From positions 9,523,187 to 9,587,186 of the forward strand of contig NC_088206.1 of NCBI RefSeq assembly GCF_037126465.1: 64,000 nucleotides of DNA. The letters are read 5' to 3'. The translations under genes and the position numbers were made by a program. The notes under the pieces are model-generated. The model did no database searches. It was not told the origin of the DNA and saw only the letters and a program-made list of their open reading frames with translations. Of the stretch, positions 11,619-22,051 are shown piece after piece. Origin of the DNA: Ornithodoros turicata (Eukaryota; Arthropoda; Arachnida; Ixodida; Argasidae). Numbering within the stretch: position 1 is the first letter of the stretch; every line of letters starts with the position of its first letter.

Positions 11619-14600
11619 CTACACTTCGGCCACCATTCTCTCTGCCTGCCCATTAGTGGCAGGGTGGTAAGGTGCACTAGTAACAGCTGTAACGCCGTTC
11701 TGCTTCAAAAAGTTTTGGGTTTCCGCTGCCACAAATGGGGTACCATTATCGGATACTAGTTTCTTAGGAATACCAAAGGTAGCAAAAAGATAACGCAGTT
11801 CTTGGATTACTGCAGCCGCTGTTGCACGGCGAACAATGCGTACTTCCAACCATTTGGTGAACGCATCCACTATTAACAGTAACATCACACCTTCAATTGG
11901 TCCTGCAAAGTCAACATGAATCGTGTGCCAGGGTTCGCTGGGGCGTACCCATTCTCGCATCACTGACTTTGGGGGCAAACGTCTGTGCTGCTGACATTCC
12001 ATGCACTCCTCTACTCTTCGTTGGATCTCCGAATCTATCCCGGGCCACCACATATAACTGCGGGCGCAGGCCTTAGACGCCACTATTCCCTTGTGTCCTG
12101 CGTGCACCAGGTCCAAAGCCTTCTTCCGAGCCGCAGCTGGAATTACTAGTCGTTTACCTCTAGTTAAGCACCCATTGTGCGTTGCTAGTTCTGACGCCTT
12201 ACCAACGTAGGGTCTAAATTGGTCTCCTTGGAGCTTCTCAAGTCCTCCTTCCACTACTGCCTTGTACACTACAGACAGTACCTCGTCACTCGCTGTCCAC
12301 TGTCGTAGCTGTTCTGCAGTGAGGGGTGGTGACTGCAAAGCTTCTAACATGAGCACGTCTCCAGGGGGTCGTGGCTCATCCACGTTGGATTGAAGTGGAA
12401 GTCTACTCATGCAGTCTGCGTTTTGATGCTCCGCGCCCTTACGATAGACCAGTTCGTAATCATATGCAGACAGTTTAACACACCATCGAGTCATCCGGGG
12501 TGACAACACCTGTGGCACTGGCTTTTGGCTTCCCATAATGCCAAGCAACGGCTTGTGATCTGTTAAAATCTTAACCTGTCGGCCTGCTATGTACATATGG
12601 AACTTGCTGACAGCAAACACTACAGCCAAACCTTCCCGGTCTAACTGCGAGTAGTTTTTTTCGGCGCTTCCTAGAGTCCGAGAGGCAAACGCTATTGGTG
12701 CCTCAAGGCCTGCTTCATTTGTCTGCGCCAGTACGGCTCCGACCCCGTAAGGTGAGGCATCACAGGACAGCAGTAAAGGCCTGTTCGGGTCATAGTGAGC
12801 CAAAACAGTCCTTTTGCTGATGAGGCTCTTGAGGTTTGCGTATGCCGCTCTGTGGCACTCTTGCCATGTCCACGGGCAATTCTTGTTAAGTAGGGCGTAG
12901 AGCTCCCTAGCAATGGATGCCCTGTTGGGTATGAATCTGTCATAGAAAGCCAGAAGTCCTAGAAAGGACTGGAGTTCTGTCTTATTCGTTGGTTCTGGTG
13001 CCTCCACAAGTGCCTTAATTTTGTCTTCTGAGGTGTGAATTCCTTCTGCATTAATTCGATGACCCAGAAAAGATACTTCTCGAACTGCGAATTGGCACTT
13101 TTCCTTCCGTAACCGGAGGTTAGCCTTCTGTAAACGATCCAGAACCAGCTCTAGACGGTCATCGTGCTCATCTCTTGTGGAGCCGGATACTATAACGTCA
13201 TCCAAGTATACACTGGTTCCTTCAATTCCTGCAAGTAGTGTCTCCATATACCGCTGAAAAACAGCTGGCGCTGCTGCCACGCCAAAAGGAAGCCTCTTCA
13301 CAGCATACAATCCTTTCACTGTGTTCAGTGTCAATATGTGAGCTGTGCGTGGAGTCACTCTGAGTTGTTGGTACGCTTGTGCCAAATCTAATGTGGAGAA
13401 AAACTTCCCTCCTTGCAAGCCAGCCAAGACTTCTGTCGTAGCAGGCAAGGGGTATGATGCCTTTTTAGTTGTTTGGTTCACAGTACTACGGTAATCTCCA
13501 CAGAGCCTGAGGCTACCGTTCTTTTTTCGTACAATCACTACTGGCGTTGCCCAGTCTGCGTGCTGTACTGGCTCTATAATACCTTGCTTTTCCCACTTTT
13601 CGAGCTCTTTTTCCACAGCTGACCTCAATGCAAAGGGAACGGGTCGAGCCTTCTGAAACTGGGGTGTTGCCTCGTCCTTAAGCTCAAGATCGACAGGCGG
13701 ACCAATGTGCCCCTCGATTGAGTCGCTGAACACTGCACTATGCTTGTTCACAACGTCTGTGAGTCGATCGAGCTGCTCCACATTGGAAATGCCCTTGAAT
13801 GTGATACGTAGGGGTCGGAACCAGTTCCGGCCCATCAGGTTGCATCCTGTGCCCTTAACTACAAGTAGTGGCAGAAGGTAGTCCTTAGACTTCCATCGAA
13901 CTCTCACATCACAAGCACCTGCCAACTGAAGACCCTCACCGGACCAGGTATGTAGTTGCACACAGTCTTGGCGTAACTTCGGGGGGTGGTGAGGCCACGT
14001 TAGTCGAAAAGTTTTTTCGCTAATTAAAGTGTAGGCGGAACCAGAGTCGACCTCGAAAGCCAGACGTTTCCCTTGCACTTTCAAGTCAACCGAGAACCGC
14101 GGAAACGATTCAATGTTAGTGAAGCTGTGTACGTGATGAAGATCATACAGTATTTCTTCCTCACTGTCTGGCTCAGCATTGTCCATGTGGTGGTTCTTTG
14201 CTGCTTTCTGTTGGGCCTTTTTCTTGCCAAAACACGCTTTTACGATGTGCCCCGTCTTCCCGCAAAAATTGCAAACAGCGTTCTTGAACTTACAAGTGGC
14301 TGGATGGTGCATACCAGCGCATCGAAAACATGGTTTCTGATCTTTCTTCTTCGAACCGTCGTGGGAGCCGCCTTTCGCTGGATCCTGCTTGCCTTTGTTC
14401 TTGTGCATGGAATGCACGGCACCCTCTTGCGCATGACCACGCAGTTCTGCTTGCTGTTGTGCAGCCGCTTCAGCTGCCTTTGCCATATCAAACGCAAGAC
14501 GAAACGTCAAGTGACGTTCGGTAAGTAGTCGCTGCTGCAGGTGCGTGTCGCGCAGCCCACAGACAAACCTGTCTCTTAACATGACGTCCAGAGGAAGACG

Positions 14601-15122
14601 CGTTACAGATTCTGAAGTGGACGCAGTTGTCGTCGACAGTGACGATGCTGTTGACAGCATAACTGGGAGTGCTGTCGTCTGTGCACTTGTTGTCGGTGCA
14701 CTTGTTGTCGGCGCACTTGTCGTCGGCGTAGTCTGAGTTGTCTCGGGGATTCTGCCGAAGTTGCACTCTTTCGCTAGCATCTTGAGTGCAGACACGTAGT
14801 CGTCGATACTCTCTGACAATTGTTGATCCCTTCTGTAGAATTTCGACCGACCGACCAACTCAGACGGCTTGGTCTCAAACCTGTTGCTCAACAGTTGCAC
14901 TATTTCTTCGTAGCTGACTTCCCGAACATTCCTGGGCAGTATAAGTCCACATAATATGTCGTAAGTCTCTTCCCCACAAAAGGATAGTAGCAAGGCACGC
15001 TTCTTTTCAGCGCTGGTTATGTCATTCGCCTCACAATAGAAATGAAGCCTGTCCAGCCACGCCGTCCAGCTGCTCCCTGTTCGGTACGGTGTAACGCTGC
15101 CGTGGGCCATGGTGAAAACCAC
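11619..15122 (-). CDS. Gypsy gag-pol polyprotein (1167 aa to the UAG)
   Basis: Reverse-transcribing polyprotein of a Ty3/Gypsy element. In order, at approximate residues: gag region 1-250 with a serine/threonine-rich tandem TTSAP stretch near 130-170; two zinc knuckles near 265-298, the second a clean CNFCGKTGHIVKAC; aspartic protease with DSGSAYTLI near 359; reverse transcriptase with YLDD near 639; RNase H with CDASPYGVGAVL near 745; and integrase with an HHCC zinc finger near 1005-1045 and the D, D, E residues in VDFAGP, SDNGTPF and the HPATNGQAER segment. I took the start at the first methionine, 43 bp inside the 5' LTR; a second methionine follows at residue 5. No frameshift between gag and pol, so the element makes one fused product. 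No chromodomain or env. Confidence 0.95.
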   Translation of the reverse strand: MVFTMAHGSVTPYRTGSSWTAWLDRLHFYCEANDITSAEKKRALLLSFCGEETYDILCGLILPRNVREVSYEEIVQLLSNRFETKPSELVGRSKFYRRDQQLSESIDDYVSALKMLAKECNFGRIPETTQTTPTTSAPTTSAPTTSAQTTALPVMLSTASSLSTTTASTSESVTRLPLDVMLRDRFVCGLRDTHLQQRLLTERHLTFRLAFDMAKAAEAAAQQQAELRGHAQEGAVHSMHKNKGKQDPAKGGSHDGSKKKDQKPCFRCAGMHHPATCKFKNAVCNFCGKTGHIVKACFGKKKAQQKAAKNHHMDNAEPDSEEEILYDLHHVHSFTNIESFPRFSVDLKVQGKRLAFEVDSGSAYTLISEKTFRLTWPHHPPKLRQDCVQLHTWSGEGLQLAGACDVRVRWKSKDYLLPLLVVKGTGCNLMGRNWFRPLRITFKGISNVEQLDRLTDVVNKHSAVFSDSIEGHIGPPVDLELKDEATPQFQKARPVPFALRSAVEKELEKWEKQGIIEPVQHADWATPVVIVRKKNGSLRLCGDYRSTVNQTTKKASYPLPATTEVLAGLQGGKFFSTLDLAQAYQQLRVTPRTAHILTLNTVKGLYAVKRLPFGVAAAPAVFQRYMETLLAGIEGTSVYLDDVIVSGSTRDEHDDRLELVLDRLQKANLRLRKEKCQFAVREVSFLGHRINAEGIHTSEDKIKALVEAPEPTNKTELQSFLGLLAFYDRFIPNRASIARELYALLNKNCPWTWQECHRAAYANLKSLISKRTVLAHYDPNRPLLLSCDASPYGVGAVLAQTNEAGLEAPIAFASRTLGSAEKNYSQLDREGLAVVFAVSKFHMYIAGRQVKILTDHKPLLGIMGSQKPVPQVLSPRMTRWCVKLSAYDYELVYRKGAEHQNADCMSRLPLQSNVDEPRPPGDVLMLEALQSPPLTAEQLRQWTASDEVLSVVYKAVVEGGLEKLQGDQFRPYVGKASELATHNGCLTRGKRLVIPAAARKKALDLVHAGHKGIVASKACARSYMWWPGIDSEIQRRVEECMECQQHRRLPPKSVMREWVRPSEPWHTIHVDFAGPIEGVMLLLIVDAFTKWLEVRIVRRATAAAVIQELRYLFATFGIPKKLVSDNGTPFVAAETQNFLKQNGVTAVTSAPYHPATNGQAERMVAEV

Positions 15123-15150
15123 TTTCGTTGTCCGGACGAAGAATGTTACT

Positions 15151-15164
15151 TTACCTCGTCGCCA
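15151..15164 (-). other. Primer-binding site of the Gypsy element
   Basis: On the minus strand TGGCGACGAGGTAA starts one base inside the 5' LTR. TGG is the complement of a tRNA 3' CCA. I do not assign the tRNA. Confidence 0.7.
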
Positions 15165-15165
15165 G

Positions 15166-15363
15166 TGTTGTGTCCGAGGGGGGTTGGTTCGAGGACGAGC
15201 CGATTAATGCGGATCAGACATCGTCTCAACGGTTGCAACGATGCCACTTTATTCAGCCATGTTTTTGTATCGTCGTGAGAGCATGCTGCGCCCTCTGGTT
15301 ACAGGAAAAGCGAAGTAAAAACGAAACCGAAATTAACACAGTTCTGAGTAGCAGTACATAACA
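15166..15363 (-). repeat. 5' LTR of the Gypsy element (198 bp)
   Basis: Same sequence as 10864-11061. It lies 74 bp from the gene A start codon, so any LTR promoter or enhancer activity is next to that gene, although LTR-driven transcription would run away from it. Confidence 0.95.
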
Positions 15364-15437
15364 GACGGAGAAATAAATAGAGTGTCACTTGATAACATAT
15401 TTTTGCGCTCATCTTTCTTTCAGAGCTTGAATCCGAT

Positions 15438-15467
15438 ATGGCACTCCGACGCTGCTGTGCATGGCTG
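15438..15467 (+). CDS. Gene A exon 1 (signal peptide start)
   Basis: MALRRCCAWL followed by a GTAAGT donor, phase 0. A pyrimidine-rich stretch ending TTTCAG at 15423 precedes it, so the exon probably begins with a short 5' UTR from 15424 after a non-coding upstream exon. Confidence 0.55.
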
Positions 15468-18400
15468 GTAAGTAATGGGAGCTCTTTATACAATATTAGA
15501 TTATGTCAGGACGACTAGACGTCGCGGTTCCTTAGTGTTGTACGTTCATAAACAGTAGAATGTACCGCTCTGGATGATCTGTTTTCTTTTTGTCTGGATG
15601 CCTGTCAATAGCTGGGTCATACATATAGCCTTCTGAGCAGTGCACTAAGTAAAGAAACAAAGCCAGAATTCGCAAACAAACAGTGAAAAACAAAATAATC
15701 ATTTACATATGAATCTATGGCTATTTAAAATAGAGTGATCAGAGGTAGCCAAGGTTTGCTGAAAGCTGCGAGATGGTGGGTTCGAATCATACCACTGACT
15801 GTGCTGTCTCAGGTTTTCCCTGGGTTTTCCGAAGACTTTCCGGACGAATGTCGGCACAGTTCCCCCTGAAGTCGGCCCAGGACGCATACTAACCCCCTCC
15901 TGTCCCCCACTCCTTCCTGCTGTCCTCTCTCCATCTCTCCACATCTGTACGCCGCTCATAGCCACAGTTGCTTCGCGGCGCTAACACACACACAAAAAAA
16001 AACACAGATCAGAAGCGAATAGGGAGATTAGAGTGATAGATAACAGAAAAACAACAAAAAACATTAGTACAAAATATTGTAGCCCACACATTTAAACTGC
16101 TTAAAATGACGAGTAATTGATAAACGAGGGAGCTTGGAACGCGATCCAGAACGAATACACGTCGTAGATAATAAATCTGAACAGCAACCCTTACTCAACT
16201 GCTCAACCCGCTCAACTGCTCAGATGCAAAAAAGCAGCTTTTTTTTTCTTTTGTCTCTCCCTCATTTCGCTCTCACTTTTCCATCGTTCTTCTTAATCTG
16301 GCTCTTTTGTTCACCAATTTGTTAGCCTCTGAGCATCGAACTAAAATGATTTTCCGACTCATTATTTTCAGTTGTTGGCTGTGGTCTTCCTCGCTGTTCC
16401 CAGCGAGCAACAGGTAAGATGATGATTCGAGTTTTATTAAGATGAGTGCTCGGTACCGTTTTCATATTTGTTCACACACTTGCGACGCGCCGACTGGATA
16501 AGAACATGTGACTATAAACTGCTGAGTAACACATTGCGACTTGATCTGCCACCTGCGCATGAAAGTGACATAATGAGGATTATTTGCGTGAAAATCTGAC
16601 CATCATTTGCAAAAAACCCTGTTAATTGATAAACCGCGTGTACTACTGCCCTATTTGTTTTAAGAACATTAATTGTCTCCGATTGAGAAAGATCAATTCA
16701 TTGCTCATATCAGGGAACAAAACACGACACTGAAGACGACGCTTGACCTATCGCACAACACCTTCCATTTCGCCACACTTATGACGTAAGCAGGATAACT
16801 ACGTCGTCCAACATAAGACTGGAATGTGTGTGAAAACGTGGGATGTGGTCTATTACTGCTGGAGTTACTTGAGCACAGAGTTTGACTGCAGAGGGATTCC
16901 AATCGAGGAAGCAGCAAATACAAAAAATATAAATTGTGCGTCAGGCACTATTCTGCCGGTCGTATCCCAGGAAACAAAGCATGTTTCAAGTGGCTTTATC
17001 CAAAACGCATTTTGTATGAAACATTAGGCGACATTTAAAGAAATGGGTCCTGCAGAGAATATTAGTACTGATTGCCATATCAACCCGACTTCGGTACACC
17101 ACCGAGTTATCATGTCCAGTATCGTCCCATGCTAGTGTTCGCCGGTGATACCAGCCAGTTCCAGTTAAAACACACTGAAAGCACGAAGACAAGACCGACA
17201 CTGAAGTGACCGTTCTTTCGAAATGATGCAGACGTTTCCAACACAATGGAACAACACGGTCATTCTCGAGGTACCTACATGGGAGCAGAGGACGGCAAAG
17301 ATGGCAATGCTCATTAACAGCATGGCAAGACACGCTAAAACTATAATCGTCGCTGACGACGGTGAGTGCATCCGCCTACGTTACCTCACGGCATGGCATG
17401 GCGCTTTAGACGTAATAAATAAGAGGAGGACGTGCTGCCTTGACTGAGCTGTTCCAGAAGACAAGGAAATATGCAACGCCTTCCAGGCTTGTGACGCTGA
17501 ACGTTGGAAATTCAGAAAGACAGCAACAAATAGAGTGGCGGAAATAGCGCATAGCATGCCTTGCGCAAGGAGTGCTTTCAACTGTTTCAAGCTTACTGCA
17601 TTTGTAGCGCACGAAGCAAGCACATATAGGATCAGTACGTTACAGCTTTTGAAGAACACTGCCTTAAAGGCTGCTAAATATAACTCTGAAGATGACAAGG
17701 AGACTGAGACAAAGAAAACTCTCTGTTTCAGAAAGAATGGCTGCGCTCTATTCATCCCAGATAAAGAATTTGACACGAGCATCCGTCGGAGTCTCTGTCG
17801 ACAAGAGCAAAGTTCCAAATTCGACTGCGAGAAGAAAGGACGTTCTGATCTTATCGGCCGAGTCACTAGCTCTAAGCTTGAAAGACAAACTCATCAACCT
17901 CAGAAACATATCGCTGATTGCAGTCGACGAAGATGTCTTGAAGCAAGATTCCTGGAAGACAGCGAAAGAGTTCCTGTCTGAGCACAGTGCAACGCAGCTT
18001 GTCGTGTTTACCAGTGATATGAGCGTTATCGACGTGCATGTCTTATCGGGACTGCGAGAACAACCCGTTTTTGAGGTAAGATTAGCAAAAATTCGTTGTT
18101 ACGGTGGTACAGTACGGAAGAGCATCTGTAGGTAAGGCATCGGACTATTCCAACCGGCGCAGTGTATGCAAGGGTCTGTAAATTCGGTCCTGGAATGAAC
18201 AGTAGTTTACGGAGAGGTAATTGAAGCACAACCCAACGCGGTCGAAAAAACGTTACACGGAACTGCATTGTCTATACCGCCCACGAGCCTACAAGAGGAG
18301 ACCACGATTGGAATCCCGATATCTGAGAGATAACAGCATACCAGGATCTGGCAGATACCAGGAGAGCAGAGACTATATCTGCTCTCCTCTCAGGGGGTCT

Positions 18401-21400
18401 CCTGTGGATCTTCGTCCTTGCTGCAGGGTAAATGCAGGGTAAGTTCAGAGCTCCCTGAGAAGTCAGTCTCTCCGAACGACATGCAGACATATTGGCAGGC
18501 AAACAGTGACAGAATAAATAATGAAAAATAACACCCAACGGCCAACGGCACCCAACGGACCCAACGGCAATTGTACAAGACGTTGAGTGAGAGAGTAATG
18601 TCGTTATATCTCGTACTTTCCCGTATGTACTGATTCCGTCACACCAGTACATGCTAATGGGTATGTTCCAACTTCGACTGATGTATACGCTCTTTGTTTA
18701 ATGTATGAACATAAACAAACATTGCTTTTAAGTTGCCTTTGACTAAATTGTTCTGCGCAGGTACCTCCCTTCCTCTGTGTACAACGAAACCATATGTATT
18801 TCGTTTCGTCTATTTCTCTCAGATTGCAGTCGATTTATCCAATAAGGTTGAATGTCATGTTGACTAGTTGTCGTAATCAAGAACAGGCGTTCGCAGTCAT
18901 CATCATTAATTTATCTGTTGTTGTTGATCTGTTGTATTTATCGCATTGAACTGTTCTGTTCCGGGCAGTGAATCGCCCACCTCATCATCATCTAATGTAT
19001 ACATGTGTGTGTGTTCTGCACTAATGGATATATTTAATGATGGTGACCATTTTTCTGTCTCCGTTTCAGCGCGGTCTACAGGGAAATCAAATCGGTAAGA
19101 ATTATTGTGTAGTTCCCAAAAGTCAGTGCATAACACGTGTCCACTGCGTACTATGAGACGCACCTAAAACCACAATGCTGCACCGTATGTGCTCAAAACA
19201 ATGGTTGCGACGAACGCTTTTTTGAAAACAGAAATAACTATCAGAAATGGAATAACTATTCACACTTACAGAACAATCATATCAAAACATCGCTGCTGCT
19301 TCAGACTGAGCATTTGCTATTAATCTTCTGATTCAGGTGTGCAGTCACACCTACTCCTGAGCAGCGAGCTAGCACGCAACCTAGACCTGACGTCTCCTCT
19401 GGAATTTGCTCGTACAACCCTAGGAGGCTACAAATTTCAGGACCCTACCCTTCTAACCAAGGCCTTCTTGCACGCTACGTACAAGATCAAAGAACGTAAG
19501 GGAAAGAAGGAGAGTTACCAGCCTCTGGACTACGTTGGCGACTTTGTCCTCGATTACATCGTTTCAAAGTAAGACGGTGAAATAGATCTTCTTAGCAATA
19601 GCAGGAGGTTGTCCCCAGCCGCCTTGTTTGTTCGATATCTGCGGAACTGGGCGTTTTGAGACCTGAACACTTTCTTTACTGCCACAAAAATGAACATTTT
19701 TGAGTGGTTTGACGAATATATCTTTTGTGACCTGACAGTAGCACTTCAAAGCATGTTGCTATATAGGAAAATGTAGCCAAATGAATGTCCTAGTAAATGA
19801 TGTAAGTTTCAGAAACAAAGCTATGCATGTATTTCCAAAAATTAATTTTGGAACACAAAAAAATTGGTGCAGACACCAGAAATCACACGAAGATTCACCT
19901 GTATCTTGGACAAAAATATCGATGTACAAGTTCCAGAATATACAAAACGCGGAAAATAATATCAGAAATAATATATGCAAATGTCAACACTCTGGACCAA
20001 GAAGTTCATGAGTTGTGAAAAAAACGTCAACACCCATGTTGTTTATGTACCTGAGTGATAGAGTTCATTGAAGGAGTAAAACAGAAATGAACATCATAAT
20101 TTGTGCAGAAAACATTAGTTTCTTGCTCAACCTCCCTGTTCTTGTACCACATTTTGCTATTTCACCGCTTTTCAACTCCTCCCGGTCAGTTTTAACACAG
20201 GAAGAATAGCAAAAGTGCAAGTTATATATATCCACACATTCAGGACAAAAATCGGATCATCTAACACCTTCAGAGTCGTTATTTGCATCCTCATTAACGA
20301 AATCGAACCCAAATATGCTTCAAATGCGAGTATTGCGCGTTTGCGAAAGAGGTACGCCGCGGGAATGCGAAGCTGCGACCAGGATAAAATATCCACACTG
20401 TCTCCTTGGCGCAGATCCAGCTTCATAAATCACCACCTCTAGGGAGAGCTAAAAGTGTAAACGAAACTCATTCTGTAGTGTTTATAGTATCCAACAGAAG
20501 TCACCACTTGTCCATATCTGCTTTAGAGACCAATAGCGCCGCTCGAAAACCGTCGATCACCGGTGATCGATGCTATATGGGCGCGGTAAGGAAAGTGTTA
20601 AAGGGAGACTCCGCACCAAAGAACGTGTTGAGGTAACAGTGTGACATCAATCCGTACCGTATGATATTTCAGTGAATACAATTTCTCATCCCCAAGTGGC
20701 AGAGATAATTAGAAAATGAATATTTTCCTTTGATGATTAGGCGCTCCTCCACGGAAAAGCAGTCCAGCAACACTGGGCTTCATCTCAGCGGTATTCCGTG
20801 TACGGCTTTCTGTAGGTTTTGCTTTTACCGCTGGCGAATATTTTAGAACGAAATCGAGGAAGCACATGACAGGTCATCCGTGTGGCACGATCTTACAATG
20901 CGCGTGCCCGAAAAGAACCGGTGGCCCACACGAGACTACCGGTGACGTCACGCATGGTATAAGAGGTAGGAAGGGGAACCTTCAGAAGTTTCGGTTTCGT
21001 TTTGAGCTTCTCAGCTCTTTTGGCAACTAACGAGTCCTCGACTGCCAAACCAACTTTATTTCTCATTTCGGAAGAATGTATCGAACTTAGTTACACAGCC
21101 ATTATAATAGTTTCGGATTGTCCCGGAGTCTCCCTGGGAAAGTTCGCTCCGCAGCCTAGTTGAAATGTCTGGCAGGACCAGTTTGCCCTCAAGGAACTCT
21201 CCCCCAAGACCTCCGTGCCCTCAGCAGCGAAAATTGGAATGACCTTCCCGAAACCCCTGGTTTCATACGTTATGCCGACGTATTCCGAAACGGGTTACGT
21301 GCCTTTTTATTTCACCGAACCATGCAAATCATTGTGAAATAGTTTTTTAAAGGCCAGCTATGTTCCTTCATGTAATGGTCACATTCTTGAAGTGCTTCCA

Positions 21401-22000
21401 TGAGTACATTAATAACAGTACATAAATCAGGCACCGGACCTACATCCACGGGGAGGATCAAGCTGGAGAATCTCCTGATGAGCTCGCGTGACGTTTCCGC
21501 TAACTTCCACAAGAAGGGTCACGTGTCAGCGTTCCCTCTCCCATATCTGCCCCTCACAAATTCTCCGCAGCGGGACGCGGAGTATAGATCTCTAACGTCA
21601 TCATGACGTTGATAGACAGACTGAAACCGAAACAAATCGGAAGGGGAGGGCTGGGTTTCACGAATGGGCACTTGTTCGCTGCCTCCTATTGGAAGAAAAG
21701 TAGGACCGAAAGTCGCGTCCCTTTCATAGACCATCGTAATCCCCTCAAGACCGTGGCTTTCGGGCGCGACCTTGTTTGAGCTTTGAGCGCAGTTCAACTC
21801 CCATGCCTTCTCCCATGCCTTCAACTCCCATGCCTTCAACTCCCATGCCTTCTCATTAGCAGTGGAATGCCAGTGCACCTAATTAGAGCAATTTATAGCT
21901 ACAGCATGTGAGTACCGCAGGAATGTCGCTTTTGTACGCCCTGATATCTGTCCTGTATTCACTCCTGCATGGGCCCTTCGGGCCTGCAGTATCGTTGAAA

Positions 22001-22051
<51 letters not shown>

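Larger units (their letters stand above)
10864..15363 (-). mobile_element. Complete Ty3/Gypsy LTR retrotransposon (4500 bp)
   Basis: Two 198-bp LTRs (10864-11061 and 15166-15363) that I read as identical, both starting TGTTGTGTCC and ending CATAACA, bound a single gag-pol frame on the minus strand. The target-site duplication GACGG lies at 10859-10863 and 15364-15368. A primer-binding site follows the 5' LTR and a purine tract precedes the 3' LTR. Identical LTRs mean a recent insertion. Domain order (gag with zinc knuckles, protease, RT, RNase H, integrase) is that of Ty3/Gypsy; the compact single frame and lack of env suggest the Mag-like group often annotated as K02A2.6-like, which is inference. 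It inserted 74 bp upstream of the gene A start codon, probably in 5' UTR or a non-coding first intron. Confidence 0.97.
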
